Assembly (NCBI GenBank): GCA_015068305.1 | Contig: SVKV01000002.1 | Location: forward strand, 62,001 to 126,000 | Reading direction: 5' to 3' | Source: Oscillospiraceae bacterium | GTDB lineage: Bacteria > Bacillota > Clostridia > Oscillospirales > Oscillospiraceae | Length of the DNA: 64,000 nt | Shown: piece after piece, positions 6,389 to 13,113 of the stretch | Layout of the letters: every line of letters starts with the position of its first letter | Position numbering within the stretch: the stretch's first letter is position 1 | Made by a program: the position numbers and the translations under genes | The notes under the pieces: model-generated | Seen by the model: only the letters and a program-made list of their open reading frames with translations | Database searches by the model: none | Told to the model about the DNA's origin: nothing

Positions 6389-6426
6389 TTTTATTACCTC
6401 CTATGGCATTTATTGATGAAAAAAGA

Positions 6427-6470
6427 AAGAGCCAGAGGACTCCCGTGGTGACAGGATTGCTCTGGCTCTA
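6427..6470 (-). terminator. Terminator-like hairpin after the KTR gene
   Basis: The inverted repeat agagccagag / ctctggctct, followed on the minus strand by tttctttttt, overlaps the stop codon of the KTR zinc-ribbon gene. It may reduce read-through into the genes to the left. Confidence 0.65.
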
Positions 6471-6632
6471 GGCTCTGGCATTGAAGTAATTCACTTTTGT
6501 TGCAGTTTTGCATCGACTGCAGTAAAGAGGGAAGTCAGTCAATTCCGTTTCTGGTAATACTTTTGTCTTGGTTTTCTTTCTACATATTGGGCAGAGAAGA
6601 AAACAATTTTCATTAGTTGTTGCCAATACCAT
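6468..6632 (-). CDS. Cysteine-rich KTR-type zinc-ribbon protein (54 aa)
   Basis: The 54-residue product has two Cys pairs, C-P-I-C-R-K-K-T-K-T-K and Y-C-S-R-C-K, spaced as in a zinc ribbon. The K-T-R/K-T-K segment after the first pair is the hallmark of the small cysteine-rich KTR proteins common in Firmicutes phages and conjugative elements. Their molecular role is not established. The ATG at 6632 has GGAGG eight bases upstream, and the gene starts 19 bases after the DnaC-like gene ends, within the same operon. Confidence 0.75.
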   Translation of the reverse strand: MVLATTNENCFLLCPICRKKTKTKVLPETELTDFPLYCSRCKTATKVNYFNARA

Positions 6633-6650
6633 GTATGGTGCCTCCACTCG

Positions 6651-7466
6651 TCAGATTGATTTGATTCCACGCAGGCGGTAGTTACGTTTGGAATCTCGTC
6701 CAATTGAAAATACGTTGCTTCCGGACATTTCGATGATGCGACTTCCGGTTGCCTCGTCAATATCCACCAGCTCCTGTGGCGTTTTTTCTGATGAAATGAT
6801 GGTGGGAAGGTGATTTACATACCGGTAATTGATGATCTCAAACGCAAGGCTCACATCTGCTCCGGTGGGGTTAGTGGAACCATCTGCAGCCTTACCGACC
6901 TTGAACAAATCATCAATATACAGAATCTGAGCGGATTTATAACCGTTGATCATATCAGCACGATGCTCATTGTCCAGAGCCAATGCTTTTAGTTCTGCAA
7001 CTTTATCCCGCCAAGGCATATATCGCACTTCATCCCCGGATAGGAGTCGCTGGCGGCAAGCAGCGGTACAAAGGTGAGTTTTGCCGCTGCCAGATTGACC
7101 ACAAAACAGCAGCCATCCATCCGGATTATCCGCATAAGCCATTGCACCGGCTTTAATTGCTTGTTGCCATTGCTCCGTAGCAATGTAAGCATCAAAGGTT
7201 TTGTCGCGGATGACATTTTTAAGCCCGGAACGTTCCATTTCCCAAACGCACCGGCGGATCTTCATACAGCTGCACTCTTTGGTGAAAATGGTGCCATCGT
7301 CACGAGGAAAAGCAATAGATCCGCGATTAAGACATTTGGGACAGTCATGCCCGGTAAGAGTTCCAACGATACTATTGACGGTATCAGCCTTCATTTTGCC
7401 GGCGGTGATGGGATCATACTGTTGTGCCGACTGTCCAGGTAAGTTTAGATTCAGTTTTTCCAGCAT
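6651..7466 (-). CDS. DnaC/DnaI-like helicase loader ATPase
   Basis: The 271-residue protein has an N-terminal zinc site (C-P-K-C-L-N-R-G ... C-S-C, about residues 42-70) and an AAA+ domain with Walker A G-Q-S-G-S-G-K-T-H (about 123-131) and Walker B I-L-Y-I-D-D-L-F (about 184-191). This is the layout of phage DnaC/IstB-type loaders, which place the replicative helicase on DNA. Its first codons overlap the end of the replisome organiser gene by 53 bases. The helicase itself is not encoded, so the element would load the host DnaB/DnaC helicase. Confidence 0.9.
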   Translation of the reverse strand: MLEKLNLNLPGQSAQQYDPITAGKMKADTVNSIVGTLTGHDCPKCLNRGSIAFPRDDGTIFTKECSCMKIRRCVWEMERSGLKNVIRDKTFDAYIATEQWQQAIKAGAMAYADNPDGWLLFCGQSGSGKTHLCTAACRQRLLSGDEVRYMPWRDKVAELKALALDNEHRADMINGYKSAQILYIDDLFKVGKAADGSTNPTGADVSLAFEIINYRYVNHLPTIISSEKTPQELVDIDEATGSRIIEMSGSNVFSIGRDSKRNYRLRGIKSI

Positions 7467-8124
7467 TTGGCTTCTCCTTTCTTGCCCAATTTCTTACCGC
7501 AGCTTCCCAGCTACGCATTTTGCTTTTGCCAACCATCCAGCCGTTGCTTTCGTAATGATCCACGAATCGCCCTGCATCGACGGAGTAACCATTGGCCAGA
7601 CAATATGCCTTCACTTCATCGACAGTTGGCGGGGAAAAACTGTGGCGGGAGGGCGGCTTGTCCGCCTTAACACCATTAGTTATTCTATGTTTATCTATGT
7701 TATGTTCTGTTATGTTATGTTGTGGTTCCATATTGGTTCCAACTTGGAAACATTCTGGATCCATGTTGGTTCCAAGAATATACTTGCCACTCTTTTCTGA
7801 TTGAAGCATGGCCTTTTCTGACTGATAAATCGTCTCTTGATACCGGTCATTCTTTAGGGTGTTGTTGACTTTCCAATCTGTAATAACCACAACGCCACTG
7901 TTAAAGGGAATGATAAACTGTTTAGCGACTAATAGACGAATATCGTCCTCATTACATCCGGCGGCTCTGGCAATCTTACGGGGAGATGAAACAAAACCGT
8001 CGTCATCTCCGTGCATTCCAAGATGGAAATACAGAGCTTGTGCGCTGACAGGCATTTCCATAAATCGGTCTGTGTCGACTACCTGCAGCGAAAACATTCT
8101 TTTCTGTGCGATTATGTCCACCAA
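7414..8124 (-). CDS. Phage replisome organiser, DnaD-like N-terminus
   Basis: The 236-residue protein begins with a winged-helix domain typical of phage replisome organisers (R-M-F-S-L-Q-V-V-D-T-D-R-F and S-A-Q-A-L-Y-F-H-L-G, about residues 9-45; W-K-V-N-N-T-L-K-N-D-R near 85). A polar linker with several N/H-rich stretches follows, then a conserved C-terminal helix pair (W-M-V-G-K-S-K-M-R-S-W-E-A-A-V-R-N-W, about 195-212). Such proteins bind the element's origin and recruit the helicase loader encoded directly downstream. The two genes overlap, which supports a joint role. Confidence 0.85.
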   Translation of the reverse strand: MVDIIAQKRMFSLQVVDTDRFMEMPVSAQALYFHLGMHGDDDGFVSSPRKIARAAGCNEDDIRLLVAKQFIIPFNSGVVVITDWKVNNTLKNDRYQETIYQSEKAMLQSEKSGKYILGTNMDPECFQVGTNMEPQHNITEHNIDKHRITNGVKADKPPSRHSFSPPTVDEVKAYCLANGYSVDAGRFVDHYESNGWMVGKSKMRSWEAAVRNWARKEKPNAGKTESKLTWTVGTTV

Positions 8125-8429
8125 CCTTCCATTCGTACTTGCCCTGTGGCGGCATCAAGGGCCATTTGCGCCGAGATTGCAGCTTTCATTGTGTTCCTTG
8201 CTCTTGCGTTTAATGTCCGGGTAAAACGGCGCAGTTCCTCCGGGTCATTGGAAAGATAATAACCGGCACCGCGTGGATCGCTGAGGATTACTGTCCCCGC
8301 TGCGCGTTCTGCCTCGACGGCTTTTTGCAGGTCCCGGACAGATCGGAAGCCCAATGCTTCGGCAAGAACCTTTGACGGGATGGCATTTTCTTTTCCATAT
8401 AGGAGCGCACTTTGCACTTTCTTTTTCAT
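8112..8429 (-). CDS. Winged-helix-like phage protein
   Basis: The 105-residue product has an N-terminal helix-turn-helix-like half (A-I-P-S-K-V-L-A-E-A-L-G-F-R-S-V-R-D-L-Q-K, about 14-34) and a wing-like G-A-G-Y-Y-L-S segment near 55. The C-terminal part (R-R-F-T-R-T-L-N-A-R-A-R-N-T) is helical. It probably binds DNA and helps replication or its control. The ATG at 8429 has GGGAGG seven bases upstream. The gene overlaps the start of the replisome organiser by 13 bases. Confidence 0.7.
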   Translation of the reverse strand: MKKKVQSALLYGKENAIPSKVLAEALGFRSVRDLQKAVEAERAAGTVILSDPRGAGYYLSNDPEELRRFTRTLNARARNTMKAAISAQMALDAATGQVRMEGWWT

Positions 8430-8443
8430 TTCAATACCTCCCA

Positions 8444-8644
8444 TTACAACGGAGGATTGTCGGAACCATCGGCGCATTGCAAGAATCGGACCACATTAGG
8501 GTAATAGATAAGAAAACTATTACCAACTTTCCGGGCAGGGATAGCGCCAGTTCGGATCCAATGCCGGAGGGCATATTCAGAAATGTCATAGCCTTCGGAT
8601 TGTGCCCTTTTAACACAGGGCCGGGTTTTGAGCATATCTGCCAT
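8444..8644 (-). CDS. Excisionase/MerR-like helix-turn-helix protein
   Basis: The 66-residue protein matches small DNA-binding proteins of the excisionase/AlpA type: a helix-turn-helix (S-E-Y-A-L-R-H-W-I-R-T-G-A-I-P-A-R-K-V-G, about 22-41) followed by a strand (N-S-F-L-I-Y-Y). In phage satellites AlpA/Xis-like proteins trigger excision or derepress early genes. Its start codon overlaps the stop of the Cro-like gene (TAATG), and AAAGGAGG lies upstream. Whether it acts as Xis or as a transcription factor cannot be told from sequence. Confidence 0.7.
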   Translation of the reverse strand: MADMLKTRPCVKRAQSEGYDISEYALRHWIRTGAIPARKVGNSFLIYYPNVVRFLQCADGSDNPPL

Positions 8645-8823
8645 TAGCGAACCTCCTTTGTCAGGTCATGAATGATTTCCATAATGTGCTCTTTCTCTGG
8701 TGCTGAAAGCTCCCGGCGAAGTTTGCGTGAGAAATTGCCATCGTTCATATTCAAACGTTCTGCAATCTGCCACAAACATACACCGGCCCGCTTCGCAGCT
8801 TCTCGAATGTCTTTGTTTTTCAT
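8644..8823 (-). CDS. Cro-like small HTH protein
   Basis: The 59-residue product (M-K-N-K-D-I-R-E-A-A-K-R-A-G-V...) holds a helix-turn-helix (V-C-L-W-Q-I-A-E-R-L-N-M-N-D-G-N-F-S-R) and a C-terminal helix. It is the first gene of the leftward operon, facing the CI-like repressor across a promoter region, which is the usual place for Cro. The ATG at 8823 has TTGGAGG nine bases upstream and is preferred over the in-frame upstream ATG, which lacks such a site. Confidence 0.75.
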   Translation of the reverse strand: MKNKDIREAAKRAGVCLWQIAERLNMNDGNFSRKLRRELSAPEKEHIMEIIHDLTKEVR

Positions 8824-8839
8824 GTTTTCCTCCAATCTG

Positions 8840-8968
8840 TCAGAAAATTGTTGTTGCAATCAGTTGCCGCTTGCGTTATAATGATTATAGCAAACAACAA
8901 CAGCATGGTCAATAGGCTGTTGCAAAGGATTTGATATTGCAATAATTAACGTACTTTGAGGTGATATA
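8840..8968. promoter_or_regulatory. Divergent lysogeny-switch promoters
   Basis: Leftward promoter: -35 TTGACC (8912-8907), 17-base spacer, -10 TATAAT (8889-8884), driving the Cro-like operon. Rightward promoter: -35 TTGCAA (8920-8925), 17-base spacer, -10 TAATTA (8943-8948), driving the repressor. The sequence tgttgcaa or attgcaat recurs around 8848, 8919 and 8936, a likely operator half-site set for the repressor. The two promoters run face to face. Confidence 0.75.
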
Positions 8969-9634
8969 ATGTCAAGACGCAAGAGAAACAATATGGAAAA
9001 ATTTACTTCTCCTTTCGCCATAAACATTCGCAAACTAATGGAAGAGCGTGAAATGACACAGGATGATCTTGCAAAAAAAATTTCCAGGTCAAGGCAAACT
9101 GTATCGCAATATGTTAATGGAATTAGTGAACCCGGTTATGAAACTTTAGTTGTTATCGCTAAATGTTTTGGAGTGTCGACGGATTATCTTCTTGGTGCTT
9201 CTGAAATTACAACGAAAGATGCGGATGAGATTGCTGTTATCAATTTTACAGGTTTGTCCGAAGATAGTGTCAAAACCCTTCATCAAATGAAGGTGGATAA
9301 CGATCAAAATCAAAGTCGCTGCGCTGATATCGGAAGCAATAAGCCGTATTTGGATTGGCTTAACGATTTGTTAGATGGTTTCTATCTAGACGAAAAACTT
9401 ATTGCAACTTTCTACATTGCGTTGAGAAGGGCCGTAGTAAATGGCGGAGATTGGTACAAGAATAACCAGAATGGAAAGACAAATGGTTGTGATAACATCC
9501 CAGCCGAATACGCTTGCATGAAAATTGGCAGAGAAGTGGAGTTGCTACTAAGAAGAAAGTATCGCGTGGAGAAGGCGGGCGCTGGTGGCGGTTACAGGAG
9601 AGACTTCGATAGTGATGTGAACACAGAAGACTAA
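8969..9634 (+). CDS. CI-like XRE repressor
   Basis: The 221-residue protein has an N-terminal XRE helix-turn-helix (I-R-K-L-M-E-E-R-E-M-T-Q-D-D-L-A-K-K, then S-R-Q-T-V-S-Q-Y-V-N-G, about 20-58) and a C-terminal region with no LexA-type S24 peptidase motif. It therefore probably does not self-cleave in the SOS response. Satellite repressors of this kind are released by a helper-phage protein instead, which suits a PICI-like element, but this is inference. The ATG at 8969 has GAGGTG seven bases upstream. Confidence 0.85.
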   Translation: MSRRKRNNMEKFTSPFAINIRKLMEEREMTQDDLAKKISRSRQTVSQYVNGISEPGYETLVVIAKCFGVSTDYLLGASEITTKDADEIAVINFTGLSEDSVKTLHQMKVDNDQNQSRCADIGSNKPYLDWLNDLLDGFYLDEKLIATFYIALRRAVVNGGDWYKNNQNGKTNGCDNIPAEYACMKIGREVELLLRRKYRVEKAGAGGGYRRDFDSDVNTED

Positions 9635-9767
9635 CAATAAAAAACCGCCACAGGAGCGGCAACTCCTGCAGCGGCAATTGTAAACGGAGAACATAACCAT
9701 AATTCAGCCGATTTACCCCATGATTATATCATGTTCGGTTTTTCGGTGCAAGCAGAAAGGAGAAATA

Positions 9768-11057
9768 ATGGCATCGATTAAAGAGCGAAATGGTTCCTAT
9801 CAGATCACAGTATCTTGTGGCCGGGACATCTACGGCAAAAAGCTGATTGAAACCACGACATATACCCCAGATCCAGCGCTTACTCCCAAGAAGCGGCAGA
9901 AGGCCGTAGAGGAATTTGCCCGGCAGTTTGAGGCGGATGTAAAGAATGGCATTGCTTTGGATGGCCGTAAGATCACCCTGAAGGAGTTCACAGATAGATG
10001 GTTAAAAGAGTATGCTTCCCAAAAGCTGCAGCCGGGTACGGTGGAAAAATACAAGGCTGAACTTGACGACAAGATTCTGCCGGTGATTGGTCATTATAAG
10101 CTTTCTGAATTACGGCCCGCAATTCTCAACGCGACATTTGTGGCGATGACTCAGGACGGAGCCAGAAAGGACGGCAAACCGGGAGGATATTCAAGAGCCA
10201 CGATTAAGAAAACACAGGATGTACTTTCTTCTGTGCTTCGGACAGCAGTTGACTGGGAAATCATTGAAAAGAATCCTATGGATAAGGTCCGTTCTGTTGG
10301 AGAATGTGCAGCTGATAAGCTGGAATACTTTACCCCGGAACAGGCAGCTATCTTTCTGGAGTACATCGAAAAGCCGTACAAGGTAAAGACTAAAGGCCAC
10401 AAGAGAACCGATGACACAGGTATTGAGTATTCCGTAGGTGATTACGAGCGGACAAAAGAAATCCCGGAACAAATCCGGGTGCTGTTCAATCTAGCAATCT
10501 ACGGAGGACTCCGCAAAGGTGAACTGTTGGCTCTGGAATGGTCTGACATTGATTTTGATAACGATACTGTCAGCATCACAAAGGCCGTGAGTGTTGTAGG
10601 AGGAGAGCAGATCACCAAAGAACCCAAGACAAAGACTTCCCGCCGGACCGTTTCCATCCCGCATTTTCTGACGCAGCGGATTAAGGCACTCAAGCACGAG
10701 CGGCTCAAGTACCGGCTGTCCATAGGTGACTACTGGCAAGGTGCTGATTGGCTGTTCATCCAGGAAAACGGAAAGCAAATGTCCTACTCGACACCATACT
10801 CTGCGTTCCAGGATACCATTGCCCGGTACAATGCAGATAAGAAAGCAGACAAGCAACTCCCGGCAATTCCTTTCCACGGACTCCGCCACACTTCCGCTAC
10901 ATTGCTGATCGCCAGCAAACAGGATGTGCGGACAGTATCCAGCAGACTAGGTCATGCCCAGGCATCGACCACTATGAACATCTATGCTCATGCCCTCCAG
11001 GAAACCGACCGCAAGGCTGTCAATGCTCTGGAAAATATGCTTGTAAAACACGCATAA
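9768..11057 (+). CDS. Tyrosine recombinase (integrase)
   Basis: The 429-residue protein has an N-terminal arm-binding region (M-A-S-I-K-E-R-N-G-S-Y-Q-I), a SAM-like core-binding domain (about 75-160) and a catalytic domain with the Arg of G-G-L-R-K-G-E-L-L-A-L-E-W (about 250), a Lys near T-K-T-S-R-R-T, H-G-L-R-H-T (about 370), a His in L-G-H-A-Q-A-S and the Tyr of M-N-I-Y-A-H-A. All are present, so it should be active. The ATG at 9768 has AAAGGAG seven bases upstream. It lies next to tRNA-Thr, its target. Confidence 0.95.
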   Translation: MASIKERNGSYQITVSCGRDIYGKKLIETTTYTPDPALTPKKRQKAVEEFARQFEADVKNGIALDGRKITLKEFTDRWLKEYASQKLQPGTVEKYKAELDDKILPVIGHYKLSELRPAILNATFVAMTQDGARKDGKPGGYSRATIKKTQDVLSSVLRTAVDWEIIEKNPMDKVRSVGECAADKLEYFTPEQAAIFLEYIEKPYKVKTKGHKRTDDTGIEYSVGDYERTKEIPEQIRVLFNLAIYGGLRKGELLALEWSDIDFDNDTVSITKAVSVVGGEQITKEPKTKTSRRTVSIPHFLTQRIKALKHERLKYRLSIGDYWQGADWLFIQENGKQMSYSTPYSAFQDTIARYNADKKADKQLPAIPFHGLRHTSATLLIASKQDVRTVSSRLGHAQASTTMNIYAHALQETDRKAVNALENMLVKHA

Positions 11058-11069
11058 AAACAAAAAATT

Positions 11070-11172
11070 CCCACTCCGGTAGCCAAATGGTAGCCACGGC
11101 CAAACGGAGTGGGATTTTACTATGTCAAAAAGTTAGAAAAACACCCGGAATCTTTACGAAACCGGGTGTTTT
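11070..11172 (+). terminator. Two hairpins and integrase arm site after int
   Basis: A hairpin cccactccg/cggagtggg (11070-11116) encloses the arm-type repeat ggtagccaaatggtagcca (11078-11096), shared with the left end. A second hairpin aaacacccgg/ccgggtgttt (11141-11171) sits directly beside the tRNA 3' end and can end transcription from both int and tRNA-Thr. Confidence 0.7.
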
Positions 11173-11174
11173 TA

Positions 11175-11250
11175 TGGAGCTAGTGACGTGACTCGAACAC
11201 GCGACCTTCTCATTACGAGTGAGATGCACTACCGACTGTGCTACACTAGC
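11175..11250 (-). tRNA. tRNA-Thr (anticodon CGU), integration target
   Basis: On the minus strand the sequence folds as a cloverleaf: acceptor GCTAGTG/CACTAGC, anticodon stem TCTCA/TGAGA with loop CTCGTAA (anticodon CGT), T-arm CGTG-TTCGAGT-CACG, and an encoded CCA. The 3' part is one half of the 50-bp direct repeat, so it was supplied by the element on integration and the gene stays whole. Its promoter is TTGACT (11294-11289), 17 bases, TATAAT (11271-11266). Confidence 0.95.
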
Positions 11251-11322
11251 AACTTTAGCCCAGTTATTATATCGGCTTTCCGGAAAAAAGTCAACTGCTT
11301 TTTATAAAGACGGGAAATTCCG

Positions 11323-11351
11323 TTGCATGAACTGTAAAAGGATGGTATAAT
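11323..11351 (+). promoter_or_regulatory. Promoter of the ABC exporter operon
   Basis: -35 TTGCAT (11323-11328), a 17-base spacer and a consensus -10 TATAAT (11346-11351) lie 31 bases before the start codon. Confidence 0.8.
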
Positions 11352-11382
11352 CAGTTCCAATGATACCCACGAGGTGAGAAAA

Positions 11383-13113
11383 ATGCGTAAACTCTTGAAA
11401 TATATGCGCGGCTTTGGAAAAGAGTGTATTCTCGGACCGCTCTTTAAACTTCTGGAAGCCAGCTTTGAACTGCTGATTCCGCTGGTGGTGGCTGCAATCG
11501 TGGATACGGGTATTTCCGGTGGCGATCAGCGTTATGTGGTGAAAATGTGCCTGGTGATGATTGCATTGGGCATTATCGGTCTGGTGTGTGCGGTGACGGC
11601 CCAGTATTTTGCCGCAAAAGCAGCAGTTGGCTTTGCCGGACGGCTCCGTCACGCGGTGATGAAGCACATTCTGAGCCTGTCCTATTCTGAAATTGATAGT
11701 CTGGGTACTTCCACCATGGTGACCCGGATGACTTCCGACATTAACCAGGTTCAAAACGGCGTGAATCTGACCCTGCGGCTGCTGCTGCGGTCTCCCTTTG
11801 TGGTGTTCGGTGCCATGATCATGGCCTTTACTATTGATTTTGAGGCAGCGCTGATTTTTGTGGGCATGATCCCGGTGCTGTGCATCGTGGTGTTCGGAAT
11901 CATGCTGATCACCATGCCCATGTACAAGCAGGTACAGGGAAGCCTGGACCGGGTCACCTCTGCCACCCGGCAGAATCTGACCGGTGTCCGGGTGCTCCGG
12001 GCCTTTACCATGGAAAATGCGGAAGTTACGGCATTTGCAGAGGATACAGCCCAGCTCCAGACACGGCAGCAGAAGGCCGGCCGGATCTCCAATCTGATGA
12101 ATCCCATGACTCTGGTGATTGTGAATCTCTCGGTGGTGGTTCTGGTCCGAACCGGCGCACTGAAGGTCTATGACGGCGTTCTGACCCAGGGCCTTGTGAT
12201 TGCCCTGTATAACTATATGAGCCAGATCCTGGTGGAACTGGTGAAAATGGCAAATCTGATCATTTCCATGACCAAGGCAGCGGCCTGCGCGGATCGGGTC
12301 CAGGGACTGCTGGAGGTGGAAGCTTCCCAGAAAAACGGTTCCGTTCAGTCCGGTGCCATCAGCGGCGGAGTGGAATTCCGGAATGTGACCGCGATGTATC
12401 ATGCTGCGGCGGAGTCCTCCCTGGAAGGAGTTTCCTTTAAGGCAGAACCGGGTGAAACCGTTGGCATCATCGGCGGCACCGGCTCCGGCAAGTCCACCCT
12501 TGTGAATTTGATTCCGAGACTTTATGACGCGGTGTCCGGAGAAGTTCTGATCGATGGAATGAATGTCAATGCCTATGATGTTGGGACTTTGCGGCGACAA
12601 ATCGGCATCGTGCCTCAAAAGAGTGTGCTGTTCAAGGGTACCATCCGGAAAAATCTGCTCTGGGGCAACGAAGATGCCACCGAGGCAGAACTCTGGGAGG
12701 CGCTGGAAACGGCCCAGGCCAGGGAAGTGGTAAAAAGCAAAGAGGGTGAACTGGATGCACAGGTGGAGCAGGGAGGAAGCAATTTCTCCGGCGGTCAGCG
12801 GCAGCGGCTTACCATTGCCCGGGCGCTGGTGAGAAAGCCTGCCATTTTGATCCTGGACGACAGCGCTTCAGCTTTGGATTACGCCACCGATGCCCGGCTC
12901 CGGATGGCGATCCGGAAGATGAAGCATCCACCCACGACCTTCATCGTTTCCCAGCGGGCAGCTTCTGTGCGGTATGCTGACCGGATCCTGGTTCTGGATG
13001 ACGGAAAGCTGGTGGGTCTTGGTACCCATGAGGAGCTTCTGGAAGGCTGCTCCGTTTACCAGGAAATCTATTATTCCCAGTTTCCCAGGGAGGTGAAGCA
13101 TCATGGCGAATAA
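11383..13113 (+). CDS. ABC exporter half-transporter with degenerate ATPase site
   Basis: The 576-residue protein has six membrane spans (about 1-300) and a C-terminal ATPase with Walker A G-G-T-G-S-G-K-S-T, signature F-S-G-G-Q-R-Q-R and Walker B I-L-I-L-D-D. The catalytic Glu after Walker B is Asp (D-D-S-A-S) and the H-loop His is Gln (I-V-S-Q-R). This is the pattern of the degenerate subunit in heterodimeric multidrug exporters (BmrC, TM287). Substrates are unknown; drugs, lipids or peptides are possible. The ATG at 11383 fits GAGGTG better than the GTG at 11374. It overlaps the partner gene by 11 bases. Confidence 0.9.
   Translation: MRKLLKYMRGFGKECILGPLFKLLEASFELLIPLVVAAIVDTGISGGDQRYVVKMCLVMIALGIIGLVCAVTAQYFAAKAAVGFAGRLRHAVMKHILSLSYSEIDSLGTSTMVTRMTSDINQVQNGVNLTLRLLLRSPFVVFGAMIMAFTIDFEAALIFVGMIPVLCIVVFGIMLITMPMYKQVQGSLDRVTSATRQNLTGVRVLRAFTMENAEVTAFAEDTAQLQTRQQKAGRISNLMNPMTLVIVNLSVVVLVRTGALKVYDGVLTQGLVIALYNYMSQILVELVKMANLIISMTKAAACADRVQGLLEVEASQKNGSVQSGAISGGVEFRNVTAMYHAAAESSLEGVSFKAEPGETVGIIGGTGSGKSTLVNLIPRLYDAVSGEVLIDGMNVNAYDVGTLRRQIGIVPQKSVLFKGTIRKNLLWGNEDATEAELWEALETAQAREVVKSKEGELDAQVEQGGSNFSGGQRQRLTIARALVRKPAILILDDSASALDYATDARLRMAIRKMKHPPTTFIVSQRAASVRYADRILVLDDGKLVGLGTHEELLEGCSVYQEIYYSQFPREVKHHGE

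Larger units (their letters stand above)
1485..11221. mobile_element. Integrated element in tRNA-Thr, phage-satellite-like (PICI-like)
   Basis: The element lies between a 50-bp direct repeat (1485-1534 and 11172-11221) that corresponds to the 3' two thirds of tRNA-Thr(CGU). At the tRNA end it carries a tyrosine integrase, then a CI-like repressor facing a leftward early operon with Cro-like, excisionase-like, winged-helix, replisome organiser, DnaC loader, KTR zinc ribbon and YdbC genes. A Fic/RHH pair points the other way. No terminase, portal, capsid, tail, relaxase or type IV secretion gene is visible. Size (about 9.7 kb) and gene order match phage-inducible chromosomal islands; a deletion-worn prophage is the alternative. 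It looks more A/T-rich than the flanks. Confidence 0.75.

Noticed and set aside
9640-9680. Hairpin-rich stretch between repressor and integrase as a terminator
   Set aside because: The pairs (caggag/ctcctg and flanking gccgc) are short and compete with each other, and no T-run follows. Read-through from repressor to integrase remains possible.
1485-11221. Integrative conjugative element
   Set aside because: No relaxase, coupling protein, VirB4-like ATPase or oriT-like region is visible; the gene set is of phage type.
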